A stretch of DNA of 52,925 bases from contig NZ_PVNL01000063.1 in the NCBI RefSeq assembly GCF_002994635.1, positions 1 through 52,925 on the forward strand, in the 5' to 3' direction. Below are positions 11,131-19,884 of the stretch, piece by piece. This stretch comes from Enhygromyxa salina (GTDB lineage Bacteria; Myxococcota_A; Polyangia; Nannocystales; Nannocystaceae). The notes beneath the pieces were generated by a model. It worked only from the letters and a program-made list of their open reading frames with translations, did no database searches and was not told the origin of the DNA. The number at the start of each line of letters is the position of its first letter. The stretch's first letter is position 1. Both the position numbers and the translations under genes were made by a program.

Positions 11131-11632
11131 GACCGCGAAAATTCAGTATGGACGAAGCCTCCAAGGTCAGACCAGGCCCTGCGGGCGAACTGTCTCCGCA
11201 TTGCTTGCGTCGAGCGGCACTCGGGGACGAGAGCCACGCGCGGAACACAGACGGGGTCAACGGGCGCAAGCGCTCCGACCCCACAGATCTCGGCTCGCTC
11301 AGCGTCGGCGCGCCGCGCCAGCGGCAGCTGGCGGCGCGTCCTGTGCCCATCATGGCGCTCACGCCGGTCTCCTCGGGCGACTGCGCGCGCCGTGCGTTCG
11401 CTGCTTCCCGCAGTGGACCAGTCCACCACCGGCGCCCGCAAGCGGGCGAGAAGCCTCGCCCGAGCTGATAACAGCCTCGCCCGAGCTGATAACAGCCTCG
11501 CCCGAGCTGATAACAGCCTCGCCCGAGCTGATGACAGCCTGGGCGTGGTACTGCTGGCATCGAGCGCCGCGCACGGGCGTCGCCGACGATCCTCGCGCAT
11601 TCTCTGTCCGGCTCGAGCCGCCCCCTCCCACA
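11131..11632. other. Intergenic region, 502 bp, between RRM and kinase genes
   Basis: No convincing gene is present. The stretch holds the 21-bp tandem repeat listed separately and the upstream regions of the divergent RRM gene and the kinase gene. Several ORFs cross it, but their codon pattern is not that of the neighbours and none has a domain. Confidence 0.6.
11453..11536. repeat. Four tandem copies of a 21-bp unit
   Basis: The unit GCCTCGCCCGAGCTGATAAC plus A is repeated head to tail at 11453, 11474, 11495 and 11516; the fourth copy has one change (GATGACA for GATAACA). There are no spacers, so it is not a CRISPR array. It lies about 100 bp before the kinase start. The length is a multiple of three and two helical turns, so it could be either a decayed coding repeat or a set of protein-binding sites on one face of the helix. 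Confidence 0.9.
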
Positions 11633-12868
11633 ATGAAACTCGAACTCGCCCCAGGAGATCGCTATGAGGACTTCGAGATCCTCGCCGAGCTCGGGACCGG
11701 GACCTTCGCCAAGGTCTACGAGGTCCGGGCACCGGGTCACCCGAAGCCGGTCGCGCTCAAGCTGTCTCGCGTGCCCGTCGAGGCCGAGGCCACCGCCCTG
11801 CGGGCGCTCCGTGAGATCCGGATCCTCGAGTCACTGAGCAACCCGCACGTGGTCCGGATCCTCGATCATGGGCTCGGCGCCGACGAGCGCTGGTACATGA
11901 TCATGGAATTGCTCGAGGGCGCGGATCTCCTCGCGGTCCATCACTTCCACGATCCCATGGACACGGTCCGAGCCTGCAAGCTCGCCTACGAGGCGTGCGT
12001 GGGGCTCGACGAGGCCCACCAGCAGGGCATCGTCCACCGCGACATCAAGCCGGAGAACCTGTGGGTGCTGCCCGACGGCACCTGCAAGGTCATCGACTTT
12101 GGGCTGGCGCGCGCGTGGGACCCCGGCTCGACGATCGGCATCACGGCGACCATGGGGCACATGCTGATCGGGACCCCGCACTACAGTCAGCCCGAGCAGG
12201 TCGCCGGCACCGAGCTGGTCCCCGCCAGCGACGTCTACAGCGTCGGCATCGTGCTCTACGAGCTGCTCTCGGCTCGGATGCCGCTGTTCGCCAAGGAGCC
12301 GTGCAACGCGGTCCGCGAGCGGCTGCTCGACGAGCCGCTCGAGTGGCTCTCGGCCCACGTCAAGCGCGACCTGGTCCCGCTCGATCGCTACCGCGACTGT
12401 CGCAAGCGCCTGCCCAAGCGGCTGATCCAGCTGGTCCACTGGACCTTGCAAAAGCAGCCCGAGCAGCGCCCGGCCACCGGTGGCGTGGTCGCCCGCCAGC
12501 TCGCGTCGATCCTGCACCGCGAGTTCGAGACCCCGGTCGCGGCGGTCCTGCACATCGACGACGCCCGCGGGACCAAGGACCTCGCGTTCGTCATCCCGGG
12601 CAAGCAGACGATCGGCACCAGCGACAAGTGCTTGATCCAGACCGCCAGCGACGGGAGCAAGCGCGTGCAGGCGGTCCTGCACTGGGGCGGTCGCGGGACC
12701 GAGGCCGTGCTCGCGCCGGTCGAGCCCGATCCCGAGCATGCCCAGCCACGCCAGGATCAGACCGGCATGAGCGTCGACGGTGTCGAGGTCACGCAGCCGC
12801 TGCGACTGCCGGCCGGCAGCACGATCCGGGCCGGGCACCTGCGCATGACGATCGAGTATCCACGCTGA
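11633..12868 (+). CDS. Soluble Ser/Thr protein kinase with FHA-like C-terminal domain
   Basis: The 411-residue protein begins with a Hanks-type kinase domain (about 10-285): glycine loop GTGTFAKV (21-28), Lys43, catalytic HRDIKPEN (His135, Asp137, Asn142), DFG (Asp155) and the SQPEQ segment in place of APE. All catalytic residues are present. No membrane span follows. Residues ~295-411 have strands resembling a forkhead-associated phosphothreonine domain (IPGKQTIG.., MSVDGVEV, GSTIRAGHLRM), but the Arg/Ser/His/Asn core of FHA is only partly visible. Myxobacteria carry many such kinases. The ATG at 11633 is chosen because the kinase fold begins right after it; no strong ribosome binding site is seen. 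Confidence 0.9.
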   Translation: MKLELAPGDRYEDFEILAELGTGTFAKVYEVRAPGHPKPVALKLSRVPVEAEATALRALREIRILESLSNPHVVRILDHGLGADERWYMIMELLEGADLLAVHHFHDPMDTVRACKLAYEACVGLDEAHQQGIVHRDIKPENLWVLPDGTCKVIDFGLARAWDPGSTIGITATMGHMLIGTPHYSQPEQVAGTELVPASDVYSVGIVLYELLSARMPLFAKEPCNAVRERLLDEPLEWLSAHVKRDLVPLDRYRDCRKRLPKRLIQLVHWTLQKQPEQRPATGGVVARQLASILHREFETPVAAVLHIDDARGTKDLAFVIPGKQTIGTSDKCLIQTASDGSKRVQAVLHWGGRGTEAVLAPVEPDPEHAQPRQDQTGMSVDGVEVTQPLRLPAGSTIRAGHLRMTIEYPR

Positions 12869-13478
12869 GCCGCCCCGAACACCAGCGGCTGCGATCGCTC
12901 GTGCGCACGCGTACGTGACGGCTGAACCAACGGGGCGGCACAGGAGCAAGCGATCGTTTTTCGTTGGGTGGCGGGCGCAGTGTTTCCAGGAGCGCAACGC
13001 GAACGACCTGCGCAACATCGAGCGACTCGTCTGCGCCCGCTGAGTTGACCCAGGATCATCTAGTTAGACGGCTCGCTTTGCACGATGAGCTGCATTGCGA
13101 AAATCACGAGAACGGGATAGTTGGTTTGAGTCCCGGATGGCGCACGACTCCCGACCCCCGTGTCGCGGAGCACTCGCTCGAAGGTAGACATGTTGGCGCT
13201 GCTGCTTCGCCCCCCTCAACTCGTCAGCGGCTCCATCGAATGGCGACGGGTGTGAGCCCCGATCATCACGATGTCATCATCGATCAAACAAGCCAACGCG
13301 ATCATCGAGATCCCGGCGCAGCCGTCCCCGACCAGTCCAACGCTGGGGCCGCCCCTGAGCCCGCCGCCGCAGCCACGCACGTGGTCGCGGGCGGTGCAGC
13401 GTCGCCGTCCAAAGGCGCCGCTGCTGCCCCGCAAGCCGCCTCGCTAGGCTTGGGGTAAGGCCTCGGGGCTAGCCAGGG
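12869..13478. other. Intergenic region, 610 bp, between kinase and ABC permease genes
   Basis: Two genes converge on this region. I see no domain-bearing ORF. A Pro/Arg-rich 58-codon ORF (13271-13447, plus) could encode a small basic protein, but it has no visible homology and no good ribosome binding site. Base composition drops in the middle (about 13080-13130), which suggests non-coding DNA or old debris. Confidence 0.5.
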
Positions 13479-14666
13479 CTAGCGACCGAACACGACCGAC
13501 TCGCGGCGGAACATCCACGCGGTCAGCCACACGCACGCGCCAGCGACCGCGAGCGCGCTGAGCATCGGCAGCAGGTAGTCGAGGGCGGTGGCGGCCCCAC
13601 CTCCTAGCAGCTGCTCGACGACGATCTGCTGGCCGACGCCCGGGATCAGCAGCGCACCGACCGAGCGCTCGAGCCCGGTCATCATGCCGATCACCGCGGG
13701 CACCATCGGCACGAACACCAGCAGCGAGATGTAGGTCTGCGCCTCTTTGAACGAGCGCGCGAAGCTGGCGACCAGGACCTGCAGCGCCGCGGCCATCAGC
13801 GCCATGGGGGCCGCCGCGAGCAGCACCCCGAACAGGGCGGGCACGCGCAGATCCAGGCTCAGCCCGAGATCGCGCACGGGCGTGTACTCGAGCACGAACA
13901 CGCAGGCGATCAGCGTGAGGATCACGCACCCGAGCGCGAACACCACCGCCGCCAGCCACTTGCCCACCACGATCGCCGAGCGCGGGACCGGGTTGAGCAG
14001 CAGCGGCTCGAGTGAGCCGCGCTCGCGCTCGCCCGCGGTGGCGTCGACGGCGAGCTGCATCCCGCCGATGAACGTTGCCATGAGCACGAACATCGGCACG
14101 AACGCGAACACGCTGGCAGCGAGCTCCTGATCGCTCGCGACCTCGACCTCGGCGACGATCACCGGGTGCATGATCTCGGGGTCGATGCCGCGCGCGAGCA
14201 GCCGCTGACCGGCGAGCTCCTTGCCGTAGTAACCGAGCAGCTTTTGCACGTGGGAGATCGCGGCGCGGCTGTCGTTGCGCGAGCCGTCGACGATCAGCTC
14301 GAGCTGCGCGGGTGTGCCCTGCGCGAGGCTGGCCTCGAAGCCCTCGGGGACGCTGAGCACGAACGGCACCTCGCCCTCGCGCACGGCCTCGCGCGGCTGC
14401 TCGGGGGCGTCGACCACGGTCACGCCGTGACCCGCGAGCCACTCGACCAGCTCGGGAGCCCGGTCTTGGTGGACGATCGGGACCGGGACGTCCGCGGCGT
14501 CGCGCTGCTTGTCGGCCATGAACCCGAACAGCAGCCCCGAGAGCAGCGGGCCGAGCAGCGGGTACAACAGGGCCGAGAACAGCGCCCGACGATCGCGGAC
14601 GCCGTCGAGCAGCTCCTTGCGCAGCACGATCCGGATCGCCGTCAGCCAGCTGCGCATCGGACTCAC
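13479..14666 (-). CDS. ABC transporter permease, NatB/ABC-2 type
   Basis: This is the membrane half of an ABC-2 exporter, paired with the ATPase gene that ends at 14663. The ~395-residue protein has one N-terminal span, a long extracytoplasmic domain (about residues 45-180), and five C-terminal spans. The segment ATAGERERGSLEPLLLNPV is the hallmark loop of NatB-like permeases. A GTG at 14666 overlaps the ATPase stop (GTGA); an ATG at 14657 is an alternative. NatAB exports sodium in Bacillus; the substrate here cannot be read from sequence. Confidence 0.9.
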   Translation of the reverse strand: MSPMRSWLTAIRIVLRKELLDGVRDRRALFSALLYPLLGPLLSGLLFGFMADKQRDAADVPVPIVHQDRAPELVEWLAGHGVTVVDAPEQPREAVREGEVPFVLSVPEGFEASLAQGTPAQLELIVDGSRNDSRAAISHVQKLLGYYGKELAGQRLLARGIDPEIMHPVIVAEVEVASDQELAASVFAFVPMFVLMATFIGGMQLAVDATAGERERGSLEPLLLNPVPRSAIVVGKWLAAVVFALGCVILTLIACVFVLEYTPVRDLGLSLDLRVPALFGVLLAAAPMALMAAALQVLVASFARSFKEAQTYISLLVFVPMVPAVIGMMTGLERSVGALLIPGVGQQIVVEQLLGGGAATALDYLLPMLSALAVAGACVWLTAWMFRRESVVFGR

Positions 14667-15421
14667 GCCTGCCCCCCATCCGCTCGGTGGTCCGCTCGGT
14701 GGTCGTCGATGCCCGTGAGCTCGACGAAGGCGTCCTCGAGATCCCCGTGGCCGCTGAGCGCTCGCAGCTCGTCGGGGGTTCCGCGGGCGACCACGCGGCC
14801 GCCAGCGACCAGCACGATCACGTCGCACAGGGCCGATACCTCTTGCATCACGTGACTGGAGAACAGCACACACTTGCCCTCGTCCCGCAGCTCGCGGATC
14901 AGCTTGCGCACGGCCCGGGTGCTCATCACGTCGAGGCCGTTGGTTGGCTCGTCGAGGATCACGTTGTTGGGACCGTGGACCAGCGCCCGCGCGAGCGAGA
15001 CTTTCATGCGCTCGCCCTGCGAGAACCCGGCCGCGCGGCGATCGGCGATGCCGCCCATGTCGAGCCGCTCGATCAGCGCCGCGATCTGCTGCTCGAGCGC
15101 GGCGCCGCGCAGGCCCTGGAGCTCGCCGAAGTAGCGCACGTGCTCGCGGGCCGACAGGCGTGGGTACAGGCCGTGGGCGTCCGGCAACACCCCGACCTTG
15201 GCCTGGGCTCCGAGCGGGTCGGCGACGACGTCGACCTCGTCGATCTGCACGGTCCCGGCGTCCGGCCGCATCAGCCCGTACAGCAGCCGCAAGGTCGTTG
15301 TCTTTCCGGCGCCGTTGGGCCCGAGCAGACCGGTGACCTGGCCGTCCTCGGCGCGCAGCGAGACCTCGTGGACCGCCACGATGTCCCCAAAGCGCTTGCG
15401 CAATTGCTGGGCGACGATCAT
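14663..15421 (-). CDS. ABC transporter ATPase, NatA type
   Basis: A 252-residue ATPase with Walker A GPNGAGKT, a variant signature FSQGERMK, Walker B VILDEPTNGLD and the switch His in SSHVM. The family is NatA/CcmA-like drug or ion export. The C-terminus holds two short His-Arg-Ala-Asp repeats (DHRADHRADGG) of no clear role. It starts 7 bp after the hydrolase gene and overlaps the permease gene by 4 bp, so the three form one operon. Confidence 0.93.
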   Translation of the reverse strand: MIVAQQLRKRFGDIVAVHEVSLRAEDGQVTGLLGPNGAGKTTTLRLLYGLMRPDAGTVQIDEVDVVADPLGAQAKVGVLPDAHGLYPRLSAREHVRYFGELQGLRGAALEQQIAALIERLDMGGIADRRAAGFSQGERMKVSLARALVHGPNNVILDEPTNGLDVMSTRAVRKLIRELRDEGKCVLFSSHVMQEVSALCDVIVLVAGGRVVARGTPDELRALSGHGDLEDAFVELTGIDDHRADHRADGGQA

Positions 15422-15428
15422 GGCAATT

Positions 15429-17045
15429 TTACTCCCGCAGGGGCTGACCTTGGGCGAGCACGCCGTCGGCACGATCCGGATGAGTGGGATGTTCTGGCTG
15501 ATCGAGTTGATCGAGTTGATCGAGTTGATCAGGGTCGACCGCCGCGGACTCGCTCGCGCGCCACGGCCCGTTCGGCCCCAAGAACGGCCGCGGCCGGGCC
15601 AGCTCGGTCAGGCACCCGGCGTCGACCGCCGCCGGATCCGGCGTGGCGAAGAAGCTTGCGATCAGCGCGGGCGCGCAGCCGTTGTGCCACACGCCATGAC
15701 TGATCGACGCGACCTCGACGTGCCGCGCGTTGCCGAGCTGGCCAGCGAGCTGCTCGGCCAACGAGGGCGGTGTCACCGGATCGAAGCGGCCCGACAACAG
15801 CAAGGTCGGGACCGAGGACTCGACGGCCTGGCGGAATTCGGCGTCGACCGTGGCGTGGGGCCAGCGCGCGCACGCCTGCTCGAGCTGCGCGAGCGCGTGA
15901 TCGCTGAAGTGCTCGAGCCCGGCCGTGACCTCGCGCCGGGAGGCCTCGTTCACGCTCGCCAGCTGCTCGGCGCAGCTGACCGACAGGTACAGGCCCATGC
16001 TCACCGACTTCGACATCTTGGCCATGCGCAGCCCCACGGCCGCGAGCGGGCCGTAGTCGCCGACGTGGGCCCGCTCGATCAACAGGGGCACCAGCGCGGT
16101 CATGGTCCCGCTGTACAGCGCGCCCCCCAGGACCTGCGTGAACCCAGCGCGGGTGATGTCCACGCGCAGCTGCTCGCCCGTGCGCGGGTGCTGGACTCGC
16201 TCGAGCACCCGGTTTTGCTCGAGATCAGTCAGGACCATCTCCAGCTTGCGCTCGAGGCCTGGGTACGCGCTCGCGCACTCGGGTTGCTCACGGCACTCGG
16301 CGAACACCAGCTTCAGCGCCCGCTCGGTGTTGGCGGGCATGCCCAGCAGCACGCGCTCGCTGACCGGGACCGCACCGTCGAGCACCGCGCTGCGGACCTG
16401 CTCGGGGTAGCGACGCATGTAGTCCTGCGCGACCACGGTTCCGTAGGAGATCGCCAGCAAGTTGATGGGCCCATAGCCGAGCGCCGCCCGAACCTCATCG
16501 AGATCGTCGACCATGCGCGTGGTCGTGTACTGGGTGAGGTCGACCTGATCCTCGGCGTAGCTGGCCAGGCACGCGTCGAGCCGAGAGATCTCGAACACCC
16601 CACCGAGCAGCTCCTCGAGGTCGTCGGGGCGCTCGACGTCACACGCCAGCGGGCCCGACTCACCGGTGCCGCGGACGTCGACGAACACCATGTCGCGATC
16701 GCGACGAACGGGCGCGAGCGGGTGCAAGACCATGCCCGCGAGCGCCGCCGCGCCCTGGCCCGGCCCCCCCGCGAGCAGGAACACGGGATCGCTGGCCGGG
16801 GTCCGCGAGGTCGCGGGCGCGACCAGGATCGACAGCGCGATCGTGCGTCCGTTGGGCGCGTCGCGGTTCTCTTCCACGTGCAGGACCCCGCACTTGGCCT
16901 CGATCGCCGCGCCGCCACAGTCTGTCAGCTCGATGCTTGGCGCGGACCGCTGCGCGTCACCCGGCTCCGGTCCACAGCCGCTCGAGATCGACAGCGCGAA
17001 CAGCCCCTGCGTCACGGCGCGCCGAGTTCGTGCGGGCAAGCGCAT
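15429..17045 (-). CDS. Secreted alpha/beta hydrolase, tripeptidyl-aminopeptidase-like lipoprotein
   Basis: The protein (about 538 residues from the ATG at 17045) has a lipoprotein signal ending in SSGC and then an alpha/beta hydrolase domain. Seen are the oxyanion strand LAGGPGQG, DVRGTGES, the nucleophile elbow ISYGT, the acid in SGRFDPVTPP and the catalytic His in ISHGVWHNGC. The layout matches SCO7095/TAP proteases, which cut N-terminal tripeptides or proline peptides, and a TAP-like C-terminal domain. The tail has an in-frame DQL repeat. An ATG at 17111 would add 22 residues before the signal. It is transcribed with the NatAB genes. Confidence 0.85.
   Translation of the reverse strand: MRLPARTRRAVTQGLFALSISSGCGPEPGDAQRSAPSIELTDCGGAAIEAKCGVLHVEENRDAPNGRTIALSILVAPATSRTPASDPVFLLAGGPGQGAAALAGMVLHPLAPVRRDRDMVFVDVRGTGESGPLACDVERPDDLEELLGGVFEISRLDACLASYAEDQVDLTQYTTTRMVDDLDEVRAALGYGPINLLAISYGTVVAQDYMRRYPEQVRSAVLDGAVPVSERVLLGMPANTERALKLVFAECREQPECASAYPGLERKLEMVLTDLEQNRVLERVQHPRTGEQLRVDITRAGFTQVLGGALYSGTMTALVPLLIERAHVGDYGPLAAVGLRMAKMSKSVSMGLYLSVSCAEQLASVNEASRREVTAGLEHFSDHALAQLEQACARWPHATVDAEFRQAVESSVPTLLLSGRFDPVTPPSLAEQLAGQLGNARHVEVASISHGVWHNGCAPALIASFFATPDPAAVDAGCLTELARPRPFLGPNGPWRASESAAVDPDQLDQLDQLDQPEHPTHPDRADGVLAQGQPLRE
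15500..15526. repeat. Three tandem copies of a 9-bp unit in the hydrolase C-terminus
   Basis: GATCGAGTT occurs three times head to tail and a partial fourth copy follows. On the minus strand it encodes a run of Asp-Gln-Leu near the C-terminus of the hydrolase. Copy-number change would keep the frame and alter only the tail length. Confidence 0.85.
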
Positions 17046-17183
17046 GGACAGGCGACGGTACCACGCCGCGAGCGTCAGGCTGACAGCTCGACTGCGGGGC
17101 GACGCCATCATCAGGTTGACCCGCCCCGGTCGGGCTTGGTTTCTCGCTGGCGAGCCTGGGAAAATGGTACGCAGACGCTGCGC

Positions 17184-18590
17184 ATGCCCGACCCGAGCTA
17201 CCTCGCGGCTCTCGAATTCCTGGCCTCCGTGCTACCAGAACTCGCGGCCTCCGAGGCCGAGCAGGCCGTCCGTCCGCCGTTGCCGCTCGAGCGCGCCGAG
17301 GCGCTGGTCCCTCCGCTCGGGCCAGAGGCTCGCCCGCTCGCGGAGGTGCTCGAGTCACTGCGTGCGCTGGCCCTGCACACCCCGCTGACCACCACGCCGC
17401 GGTTCTTCAACCAGCTGTTTGGCGGGCGGGATCCGGCGGCGACGGCCGCCGACATGATCACCGCGCACCTCAACGTGTCGATGTACACCTACAAGGCCGC
17501 GGGTCCGCTGATCCTGGTCGAGAACGAGCTGATCGAGCACATGCTCGAACTCGCGGGGTTCACGGGCGGCGAGGCCACGTTCACGAACGGGGGCTCGCTG
17601 TCCAACCTGTTGGCCGTCTCGATCGCGCGCAACGAGGTCCGCGCGCGCCTCGATGAGCGCCCGGATCGGCACGACGTCGCTGGCCCCATCGAATACGCGC
17701 TGTACACCTCGGCCGAAGCTCACTACTCGATGCCGAAGGCTGCCAAGATCCTGGGGCTCGGGCGCGCGGCCGTGCGCGTGATCGCGATCGACGATCAGGG
17801 TCGGATGATCCCCGAGGCGCTCGGCGTGGCCCTGCGCGCCGATCTCGACGCCGGGATCCACCCCGCGCTGATCAACGCGACGCTCGGCACCACCGTGATG
17901 GGCGCGTTCGATCCGCTCGAGCCGATCGCGGACATCGCCGAAGCTCACGGGGTCTGGCTCCACGCCGACGGGGCCCTGGGCGGATCGCTGTTGCTCTCGC
18001 GCGGGCGTCGGGCCCAGCTGTTCGCCGGGTTGGATCGCTGCGACTCGCTGACATGGGACGCACACAAGCTCATGGGTGTCCCGCTGACCTGCTCGACCTT
18101 GCTGCTGCGCGCGCGAGGGTTGCTCGACCGCCACCTCGGCGAGGACGCCCACTACCTGTTCCAGACCGACGAGGACCAGCTCAACCCGGGGCTGCGCTCG
18201 ATCCAGTGCGGGCGACGCAACGACCCGCTCAAGCTCTGGGCCGCGTGGCAGCACCACGGAGACGACGGCTACGACGCCCGGTTTGCCCAGCTGTTCGACG
18301 TGCGCGATCACGTGGTCGCGCGGATCGACGCGCACCCGCAGTTGCGCATGAGCCACGCGCCGCAGAGCCTCAACGTGTGCTTCGAGATGGACGGGGTGTC
18401 GAGCGAGCAGCTGTGCCTCGAGCTCAACCGGCGTGGCCTCGCCGTGGTCGGCTACGGCCGGGTCAACGGGCGCGACACCGTCCGCCTGGTGATCATGAAC
18501 CCCGCGCAGACGCGCGCGGTGCTCGACCGATTTCTCGACGATCTCGTCGCGGTCGGGGCCGAGCTGCGCGTCGCCGATAGCCACTCCTGA
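17184..18590 (+). CDS. PLP-dependent group II amino acid decarboxylase
   Basis: This enzyme removes the alpha-carboxyl of an amino acid such as glutamate, aspartate or cysteine sulfinate. The 468-residue protein follows the group II pattern: FNQLFGG and the TYKAAGP loop near the substrate, FTNGGSLSN for phosphate binding, HADGALGGS with the Asp that contacts the PLP ring nitrogen, and the Schiff-base Lys295 in WDAHK. The HYSMPKAAKILGLG helix is typical of GAD/CSAD enzymes. Substrate cannot be fixed by eye. The ATG at 17184 directly precedes the first conserved helix. It is divergent from the hydrolase gene. Confidence 0.9.
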   Translation: MPDPSYLAALEFLASVLPELAASEAEQAVRPPLPLERAEALVPPLGPEARPLAEVLESLRALALHTPLTTTPRFFNQLFGGRDPAATAADMITAHLNVSMYTYKAAGPLILVENELIEHMLELAGFTGGEATFTNGGSLSNLLAVSIARNEVRARLDERPDRHDVAGPIEYALYTSAEAHYSMPKAAKILGLGRAAVRVIAIDDQGRMIPEALGVALRADLDAGIHPALINATLGTTVMGAFDPLEPIADIAEAHGVWLHADGALGGSLLLSRGRRAQLFAGLDRCDSLTWDAHKLMGVPLTCSTLLLRARGLLDRHLGEDAHYLFQTDEDQLNPGLRSIQCGRRNDPLKLWAAWQHHGDDGYDARFAQLFDVRDHVVARIDAHPQLRMSHAPQSLNVCFEMDGVSSEQLCLELNRRGLAVVGYGRVNGRDTVRLVIMNPAQTRAVLDRFLDDLVAVGAELRVADSHS

Positions 18591-19141
18591 CCAGCGCGAC
18601 GGTGGCCATTGGGCCGTCGTGTGAGGTTCGCTACGTAAAAGTCAGATTGCCTGTGTGGCCTGAATGGTCATGAACGCGCGCGGAGCATCCCGGCGCCGCG
18701 TTTCGCCCGCGGGTCCAAGAAGCTGCTGGCGCACGTTTTGCGGGCAGTGAGAGGCTCGCACGAGTGTCGCAGGCTAGACAGTTTGGTCCGTTGACTGGTG
18801 CTTCAAATATTGGTCCTTAGTACACCGAGTGGTCTTTCAGACGCACCAAAATGCCCCACAGCAGGTCGGGTATGGCCAGGAATTTTTAGTGTGGCTGTAG
18901 ACGCGACACATACTTGTGATATCTAGCGGGCGCCTTGAAACCGGGTATCTCCACGTTTTCGGCAGATTCGCGGACTTAGGCTGCGCAAAAAGCACGCCGT
19001 TCCGAGCCGGGTATTACAGCGGGGACAAAACTGTCCCAAAATGCACCCCTCGGACATCTGCTGCTCGGTCCAGTCCAGCTCGGCCCGAAACAGGGGTCTA
19101 CAGCCCCCTAAACTTGGATCTTCAGAACCTAGGCCCGCGCG
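18591..19141. other. Intergenic region, 551 bp, AT-richer, upstream of the HAD/terpene-cyclase pair
   Basis: No gene is apparent. Composition is clearly less GC-rich than the flanks. It contains an inverted repeat GGGACA-AAAC-TGTCCC at 19022-19037, about 105 bp before the HAD start, that could be an operator or a small hairpin. I found no tRNA-like fold and no good sigma-70 pair near it. The low GC and lack of ORFs would fit a long regulatory leader or remains of a lost gene. Confidence 0.5.
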
Positions 19142-19882
19142 ATGAACGCAGAACAAACAATCGCTATCCTCGACGTCGACGGGACCCTGTTCCCGGGCGC
19201 GCTGGGTGTCGAGCTGCTGCGCGAGCTCATGCGAGCCAGGGCCTGCGATCAGCCGTCGGGCGAGCGCGTGCTCGAGATCCTCGCCGGGCATCGCAGCGGG
19301 ACGATCGAGTTCTCGAGCATGGCCTCGCGCGCCTACCAGGCGTTCGCAGAAGCGATCGCCGGGCACGAGTGCGAGGTGATCGAGGCCCACGCCCGCGCGG
19401 TGTGGGCGACCCAGCGCGAGCGCCTGTTCGAGTTTGTCCCGGCGTTGATCTCGGGTCTGCGCGCGCGCGGCTACACGATCATGCTGATCTCCGGCAGCCC
19501 GATCGAGATGGTCCGGCTGGTCGCCGACGAGCTCCAGATCTCGGATGCCTACGGCGCGGTGTTTACCCGCCAGCTGGGCCGCTACACCGGCACGATCGAT
19601 CTGTCGTCGGGCGTGCCAGGCGAGAAGGCTCGGATCTTCGCGGCCGCGACCGAGGGTCGGCCCGTGAGCGCGCAGCGGTGCTTTGCGATCGGCGACTCGG
19701 TCACCGACGCCGCGCTGTTCGAGCGCGTCGGGTTCCCGCTGGCCTTCGAGCCCGCGCCCGAGCTCTCGATCATCGCCCACGCGCGCGGCTGGACCACCGC
19801 CACCCAGGCCAACGTGCTCGCGCAGACGCGAGCGCTGCTCGACTCCCCCGCTAGCTGCCCTCCCCCCAACTTGCGAGATTGA
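19142..19882 (+). CDS. HAD-superfamily phosphatase (HAD-IB, SerB-like) beside a terpene cyclase
   Basis: The 246-residue protein carries the HAD motifs in order: DVDGT (Asp11 nucleophile, Asp13), LISGS (motif II Ser), Lys in GEKARIF, and GDSVTD (Asp185, Asp189). It is closest in pattern to HAD-IB enzymes that dephosphorylate small phosphoesters. The next gene starts 2 bp after its stop and encodes a DxDD class II terpene cyclase. Bacterial drimenol synthases are known in which a HAD domain that removes diphosphate is fused to a class II cyclase domain; here the two would be separate polypeptides. On that basis the likely substrate is a cyclised prenyl diphosphate, but this is inference. Confidence 0.85.
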   Translation: MNAEQTIAILDVDGTLFPGALGVELLRELMRARACDQPSGERVLEILAGHRSGTIEFSSMASRAYQAFAEAIAGHECEVIEAHARAVWATQRERLFEFVPALISGLRARGYTIMLISGSPIEMVRLVADELQISDAYGAVFTRQLGRYTGTIDLSSGVPGEKARIFAAATEGRPVSAQRCFAIGDSVTDAALFERVGFPLAFEPAPELSIIAHARGWTTATQANVLAQTRALLDSPASCPPPNLRD

Positions 19883-19884
19883 CC

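Noticed and set aside
11453..11536. CRISPR-like repeat
   Set aside because: Units touch each other with no spacers and no cas genes are near.
11129..11632. Longer N-terminus for the Ser/Thr kinase through the tandem repeats
   Set aside because: The extra residues include the repeat-encoded SPELITA runs with no domain; the kinase fold begins at the ATG at 11633.
12964..13458. 164-codon ORF in the kinase-permease gap
   Set aside because: Low-complexity Ala/Ser/Pro/His sequence without domain and no ribosome binding site; treated as non-coding.
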